Source: an uncultured Atopobium sp.
GTDB lineage: Bacteria > Actinomycetota > Coriobacteriia > Coriobacteriales > Atopobiaceae
Reading direction: 5' to 3'
NCBI GenBank assembly: GCA_946647055.1
Contig: CAMPCT010000069.1
Span: 1-9,112, forward strand
DNA: 9,112 nucleotides
Under the pieces are notes generated by a model. The model searched no databases, had not been told where the DNA came from, and saw only the letters and a list, made by a program, of their open reading frames with translations. Shown here one piece after another: positions 6,215 through 9,112 of this stretch. The stretch's first letter is position 1; every line of letters starts with the position of its first letter. The position numbers and the translations under genes were made by a program.

Positions 6215-7258
6215 ATGGGTTTCGAGATGCCGGAGGACCTGAGCTGGGCTCGCGCGAAGCCCAAGCTCACGACCGACGAGCTCATCGCCTACATGCGCAG
6301 CAAGCACGTGCGCTTCGACCTGTGCGACGAGGCCGAGGCCAAGCGCTACCTCACCGAGGAGACGTTCTACGCGCAGCTCTCGCCCCTGTCGCACCTCTTC
6401 GACCGCATGCCCGACGGCTCCTTCGTCGACCTCGACTTCGCCTACCTGGCCGACCTCGTCGAGATCGACCGCGAGCTGCGGCGCGTTGCCCTGGACGCGT
6501 CGCTCGACGTCGAGGCGCGCATCAAGGTGGAGCTCATGGCCCTGCTCACGGAGCGTGACGACGAGGACGGGTTCTCGGTGGTCGACGACTACTGGCTGTC
6601 GCTCTCTCCCGGCGCCCGGCGCGCGCTCAAGAACGACCTCGACACGCACGCGAGCCGCAACACCATCGAGGGCTCGCCGTGGCTCGCCAAGGAGTACCTC
6701 GACGGCCTGCTCGAGCGCTACGAGCTGGACATGCCGCTGTGGAAGCTGCTGCAGCTCACGTTCTTTGCCACGACCATCCAGCTGTACGGGTTCTGCGCGG
6801 ACCGCTGGGGGATGCCCCAGATGCGCCGTCGCGTGTCACGTCTCCAGGACGTGAAGGCCATCCGCAACTCGTGCGCCCACGGCAACAACCTGCTGGACGC
6901 GATAGGCTCTCGCGACATGCGCACGCCCTCGCAGACCGTGACCTCGGCCCTCGAGCAGGCGGGGCTGGGGCGGGACGACTGGGAGCCCTGGCTCTCGAAC
7001 CGTCGCATGCGCGAGCTGACGTCGCTCTTCTGGGCGATGGGCGCGTGGGGCCTCATGACGGGCGTGGGCGGTGCGGCACGGGTTGCGAGCTGGGACTCGT
7101 TCTGGGAGCGCGTGCGGCTTCATGCCGACTACTACGAGGAGTGCGCGCTGGTGGGTGGGTCCCTCGCCTTCCTCGAGCGCGCGCAGCGGGCCCTCTCCCG
7201 GTGGCAACGGGAAAACGGACGGACAATCTGTCGCACGTCAGACGCTTTAATGGGGTAA
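6215..7258 (+). CDS. Abi_2 (AbiD/AbiF-like) abortive infection family protein with HEPN-type motif
   Basis: A 347-residue protein. The N-terminal two-thirds follow the Abi_2 pattern: KPKLTTDELIAYMRSK (15-30), AKRYLTEETFYAQLSPLSHLF (42-62), ADLVEIDRELRRVALDASLDVEARIKVEL (79-107), MPLWKLLQLTFFATTIQLYG (173-192) and VKAIRNSCAHGNNLLDAI (213-230). RNSCAH (217-222) is an Rx4H motif as used by HEPN ribonucleases, a superfamily to which Abi_2 proteins have been assigned. Family members include lactococcal phage abortive-infection proteins. Residues about 231-347 form an extra C-terminal region of unclear function containing aromatic helices. ATG 6215 follows GGGGGAGG (6202-6209) by five bases. It lies 40 bases after asnS and 41 before the YerC-like gene, so cotranscription is likely. 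Family membership is seen; RNA cleavage, phage defence and any link with tRNA-Asn are inference. No separate antitoxin gene is evident. Confidence 0.82.
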   Translation: MGFEMPEDLSWARAKPKLTTDELIAYMRSKHVRFDLCDEAEAKRYLTEETFYAQLSPLSHLFDRMPDGSFVDLDFAYLADLVEIDRELRRVALDASLDVEARIKVELMALLTERDDEDGFSVVDDYWLSLSPGARRALKNDLDTHASRNTIEGSPWLAKEYLDGLLERYELDMPLWKLLQLTFFATTIQLYGFCADRWGMPQMRRRVSRLQDVKAIRNSCAHGNNLLDAIGSRDMRTPSQTVTSALEQAGLGRDDWEPWLSNRRMRELTSLFWAMGAWGLMTGVGGAARVASWDSFWERVRLHADYYEECALVGGSLAFLERAQRALSRWQRENGRTICRTSDALMG

Positions 7259-7260
7259 AG
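7245..7260. promoter_or_regulatory. CTTTA/TAAAG inverted repeat overlapping the abi stop codon
   Basis: CTTTA (7245-7249) and TAAAG (7256-7260) flank six bases at the very end of the abi gene, 40 bases before the YerC-like ATG. TTTAAT (7246-7251) within it resembles a -10 box, with GGACA-like CGGACA (7220-7225) twenty bases upstream. It may be an internal promoter or operator for the YerC-like gene. Weak evidence. Confidence 0.25.
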
Positions 7261-7299
7261 TCTTAGGGGACCGTAACCAGCTCGAGAGGGGAGCGCGAC

Positions 7300-7605
7300 A
7301 TGAAGGTGGAGGACGTGCTGGCAATGCCCGAGGTGGACAGGCTGTTCTCGGCGCTCTGCCTGCTGGAGACCACCGACGAGGTCCGTGCCGCCCTGCTGGA
7401 CCTGTGCTCTGTGGGTGAGATCTGCGACCTGGCGCAGCGCTTCGAGATGGCGCGGCTGCTCAATGGCGGCGCGTCCTACCTGGAGGTCTCGGAGAGGACC
7501 GGCGCCTCGTCGACCACGGTGAGCCGCGTGTCCAAGTGCCTCAACGGCGAGGTTGGCGGCTATCGCATGCTGCTCGAGCGCTATGACGCGGCAATCGCGG
7601 AATAG
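7300..7605 (+). CDS. yerC: YerC/YecD family TrpR-related DNA-binding protein
   Basis: A 101-residue all-helical protein of the TrpR-like YerC/YecD family. Recognisable positions are EVDRLFSALCLLETTDEVRAALLDLCSVGEICDLAQRFEMARLL (11-54), close to the Bacillus YerC pattern of DLCT..EI..LAQRLEVARML, then the helix-turn-helix SYLEVSERTGASSTTVSRVSKCLN (59-82). The tail GGYRMLLERYD is also typical. Relatives of this size are stand-alone, dimeric, putative transcriptional regulators. Their ligand is generally unknown, and tryptophan binding should not be assumed. ATG 7300 follows GAGGGGAG (7286-7293) with six bases of spacing. It is nine bases upstream of the small membrane protein gene, so the two are almost surely cotranscribed. 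No trp genes are nearby and no classic TrpR operator was seen. Confidence 0.88.
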   Translation: MKVEDVLAMPEVDRLFSALCLLETTDEVRAALLDLCSVGEICDLAQRFEMARLLNGGASYLEVSERTGASSTTVSRVSKCLNGEVGGYRMLLERYDAAIAE

Positions 7606-7614
7606 GGGGAAGCG

Positions 7615-7998
7615 ATGGCTGGCTGCTCGGTCGTGCTCCTGATGATCCTCATCTCGCCCCTCCTCTTTGGGCTGGGCATCGTCCTTGGCGCACTGTTCGT
7701 CCTCAAGCTGGCATTCGACGCGGTGGTGGGCACCATCGCGCTGCCGCTGCTCGTGGTCTCGATCGCATGTGGCATCACGGCCACCGCCATCGTGGTGCGG
7801 ATGCTGTGGCTGCACTTCCATGACCACCAGGAGCTGGACCTCCCCGGCATGCTCGTCCTGCCGGCGGTGCTGGCCGCCGTGGCGTTCGTTGCGTTCTGTG
7901 TGGCGCTCGTCGTGTCGGGCCTGGAGTTCTTCGCGCTCTTCCAGGCATCCATGGAGAGCAGCGAGGAGACGGCGGCAGTGATTGCCGCCCTGCTCTAG
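7615..7998 (+). CDS. Small integral membrane protein of unknown function
   Basis: A 127-residue hydrophobic protein that I do not recognise. Predicted membrane segments are about 5-32, 37-63 and 79-109, with a short hydrophilic loop HFHDHQELDLPG (67-78) and a short acidic tail (QASMESSEETAAV, 110-122). The His/Asp-rich loop HFHDH could bind metal, but this is only a guess. ATG 7615 is preceded by AGGGGGAAG (7604-7612) overlapping the YerC-like stop codon, so translation is probably coupled. Its TAG stop overlaps the TAG stop of the convergent XRE gene in a shared CTAG. Codon usage resembles the neighbours. Membrane location is well supported; function is not. Confidence 0.75.
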   Translation: MAGCSVVLLMILISPLLFGLGIVLGALFVLKLAFDAVVGTIALPLLVVSIACGITATAIVVRMLWLHFHDHQELDLPGMLVLPAVLAAVAFVAFCVALVVSGLEFFALFQASMESSEETAAVIAALL

Positions 7999-8597
7999 AG
8001 CTCGGAGGCTGCCTGGAACCAGACGACCACACCGCGGATGTCAAGGTCCGCGAGGTCGAGGATGCGGTCCTCGTCGCAGTCTGCGGAGAGCATCGCCTTG
8101 GTGGAGCCCGCGCTCAGCTGGCGCAGGATGGGTGCCGCGAGGTCGGGGATCTTAGCGAGGATGACCGACCCGGACGTGGGAACGGCGTCGGGGTCGATGA
8201 TGGCGTGACAACCCCTGGGCAGCGTGCGCGCCATGGAGTCATCGGGGACGGTCCAGGCAAAGGCATGGGGGTGGTTGGCGAGGAGCGTCGCCGTGACCTC
8301 GACGTCCTCGACGGTGGGGGAGCTTGCCAGGGGAACGTAGGGATGCGCCTTCTCGTCTGGCCCGGAGGAGCGGTTTGCCTTGGCAGCGAGACCGCAGGAC
8401 TCGGAGCGAAGGTCGTCGATGGAGAGCGAGAAGCGCTCGCGCAGCGCCTCGACGTGGCTGGTGCGCACGTTGCCGATGGCACCCATCTCCCACTTGTTGA
8501 CCGTCTCACGCGAGACGCCGGTAAGGTCAGCGAGCTCCTGCTGGGTGAGTCCATGGAGTTCGCGAAGCGCACGAATGTTGTCGCCGATGACGCTCAA
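7995..8597 (-). CDS. XRE family regulator with LexA/S24-like C-terminal domain
   Basis: A 200-residue protein. The N-terminal Cro/CI-type helix-turn-helix is IRALRELHGLTQQELADLTGVSRETVNKWEMGAIGN (8-43). A linker (about 65-105) leads to an S24/LexA-like domain with FAWTVPDDSMARTLPRGCHAIIDPDAVPTSGSVILAKI (113-150), where Ser121 of DDSM sits at the catalytic serine position. The lysine expected about 37 residues later is not there: the corresponding stretch is PILRQL (156-161), so self-cleavage is doubtful. A Cys68-Gly69 pair in the linker resembles UmuD/phage repressor cleavage sites but may be chance. The start appears to be TTG 8597, since no ATG or GTG lies before the helix-turn-helix; GAGAGG and CAGG on the minus strand (8605-8614) offer a weak Shine-Dalgarno. 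It is convergent with the membrane protein and divergent from the right-end gene, whose promoter region it may control. Confidence 0.85.
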   Translation of the reverse strand: MSVIGDNIRALRELHGLTQQELADLTGVSRETVNKWEMGAIGNVRTSHVEALRERFSLSIDDLRSESCGLAAKANRSSGPDEKAHPYVPLASSPTVEDVEVTATLLANHPHAFAWTVPDDSMARTLPRGCHAIIDPDAVPTSGSVILAKIPDLAAPILRQLSAGSTKAMLSADCDEDRILDLADLDIRGVVVWFQAASEL

Positions 8598-8857
8598 TGG
8601 TAGACCTGCCTCTCTGCGGCCTAAATGCCCTGCGATGTTCCGGCGATATTACTTTCCCAGTTTACCAAAAGGACATCAGACGGATTATGCGCTCAGCTCA
8701 TGCACAAGCTGTCACCATAACGTCTGTGATAAGTATTGTGACCTGCGAATATCTGTAATCGGAAGGCCTTTTTGGACTATTCTAAATTGGAAAAAGTGGG
8801 TCAATATGGAAAGACCCTGAAAACGCATTCAGATACAGAATGGGGCGGTTTTGCCGC

Positions 8858-8889
8858 GTGATGTTTGGTGCTGGCTTGGGGTGATGTTT
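8858..8889 (+). repeat. Direct repeat GTGATGTTT, possible activator sites
   Basis: Identical nonamers at 8858-8866 and 8881-8889 are 23 bases apart, close to two helical turns, and the second runs into the -35 region of the TATAAT promoter at 8908. Such spacing is typical of activators binding one face of the DNA. The protein is unknown. Confidence 0.4.
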
Positions 8890-8907
8890 TCCGCACGAAC
8901 GCTTCCC

Positions 8908-8913
8908 TATAAT
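8908..8913 (+). promoter_or_regulatory. Perfect -10 box TATAAT of the right-end gene
   Basis: TATAAT is an exact consensus match in the AT-rich gap and is followed by AAGGAG (8937-8942). The -35 position (8885-8890, TGTTTT) is poor, which fits an activator-dependent promoter given the direct repeat overlapping it. Confidence 0.6.
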
Positions 8914-8947
8914 CGAAGGATGAGGACACAGGACGCAAGGAGAGCGG

Positions 8948-9025
8948 ATGCCCCATAGACTCGAAGCAGTTGGAGTTGCGATGCGCCCTCGTTGTCCGCG
9001 GAGAGGGGCGTGCCGTGTCAATTGA
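8948..9025 (+). CDS. Possible 25-codon leader peptide overlapping the right-end gene
   Basis: ATG 8948 has the best Shine-Dalgarno in this region (AAGGAG, 8937-8942, five bases away) directly downstream of TATAAT, but its frame ends at TGA 9023-9025 after 25 codons with no recognisable motif. It overlaps the likely GTG start of the next gene by 11 bases. It may be a translated leader that couples to the next gene, or show that a frameshift separates the real start from the rest of that gene. Confidence 0.3.
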   Translation: MPHRLEAVGVAMRPRCPRRGACRVN

Positions 9026-9112
9026 CCTCCTCGCCTACAACCTGGCTGGTCTGCCTGCGGACTTTGCCTGCATGCTCGTCTTCGAGACCGTGGCGGAGAT
9101 CGAGGACCGGCG
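9015..9112 (+). CDS. 5' end of a gene of unknown function, cut by the window edge
   Basis: GTG 9015 begins a frame open to the end of the window (32 full codons). It encodes a hydrophobic start such as SIDLLAYNLAGLPADF and then an acidic stretch, with strong G/C preference at third positions as in neighbouring genes. GAGGGG (9003-9008) lies six bases upstream. The same frame is open further back, with TTG codons at 8970 and 8976, and the extra residues also look protein-like, so the true start is uncertain. Too little is visible to name a family. It is divergent from the XRE-S24 regulator. Confidence 0.5.
   Translation, partial: MSIDLLAYNLAGLPADFACMLVFETVAEIEDR

Larger units (their letters stand above)
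8598..8947. other. AT-rich intergenic regulatory region with several repeats and no confident gene
   Basis: This 350-base gap is visibly more AT-rich than the rest. I find no convincing gene in it; the open minus-strand frame covering 8782-9021 has no recognisable protein character. Contents: an imperfect inverted repeat GTCACCATA (8711-8719) / TATTGTGAC (8734-8742); CAGCT/AGCTG (8694-8711); a hairpin GGGTC/GACCC (8798-8817) that on the minus strand is followed by a short T-run (ACTTTTTCC) and so is weakly terminator-like; a hairpin GCGG/CCGC (8845-8857); a direct repeat GTGATGTTT (8858-8866 and 8881-8889); and a TATAAT box (8908-8913). A TAATAT on the minus strand (8645-8650) is a weak -10 for the XRE gene. 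Confidence 0.55.

Noticed and set aside
4738..6285. Long minus-strand frame (515 codons) opposite asnS
   Set aside because: Antisense to a textbook AsnRS; its composition is typical of a shadow frame.
7245..7260. Classic TrpR operator upstream of the YerC-like gene
   Set aside because: It lacks the CTAG-containing core of known trp operators; only a short CTTTA/TAAAG symmetry is present.
8782..9021. 79-codon minus-strand frame in the right-hand intergenic region
   Set aside because: It crosses the TATAAT promoter and the start of the right-end gene, has no good ribosome binding site and no protein-like pattern.

Overview
The window is GC-rich, densely coded bacterial DNA with strong purine-rich ribosome binding sites, several GTG starts, one probable TTG start and short intergenic gaps. 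The gene set (a HelD-type RNA polymerase recycling ATPase, a YerC/YecD TrpR-like regulator, MarR, an XRE-S24 regulator and a bacterial AsnRS) fits a high-GC Gram-positive. My best guess is a host-associated actinobacterium of the class Coriobacteriia (Olsenella/Atopobium/Collinsella-like). That guess comes from overall style and not from a marker gene.

Layout. The left part (6-3461) is on the minus strand: a membrane-anchored endonuclease/exonuclease/phosphatase (EEP) family protein, then helD downstream of it. Two tandem palindromic hairpin units (2193-2260) start directly after the EEP stop codon, and a perfect AAAACGT-G-ACGTTTT palindrome sits between the likely helD promoter and its Shine-Dalgarno. 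Divergent from the EEP gene are a small membrane protein with an HEYGH zincin motif (3579-4004) and a MarR regulator (4097-4537). The next gap (4538-4770) holds two copies of an imperfect inverted-repeat element around another small palindrome. Then comes a four-gene co-directional run with short gaps: asnS (4771-6174), an Abi_2-family protein with an RNSCAH motif of the HEPN type (6215-7258), a YerC/YecD TrpR-like regulator (7300-7605) and a small three-TM protein (7615-7998). This run converges on an XRE-S24 regulator (7995-8597, minus) whose stop codon overlaps that of the membrane protein. The right end is a visibly more AT-rich, repeat-bearing regulatory stretch (8598-8947) leading through a perfect TATAAT box to a truncated gene of unknown function.

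How the genes relate. Most are ordinary housekeeping or regulatory genes. The part with most potential for unexplained biology is the Abi_2/HEPN gene apparently cotranscribed with asparaginyl-tRNA synthetase, because Abi-type HEPN proteins are suspected or known RNA-targeting abortive-infection effectors. The non-coding palindromes (2143-2157, 2193-2260, 4571-4669, 8711-8742) are the other unexplained structure. I see no tRNA or rRNA gene, CRISPR array, transposase or phage structural gene.
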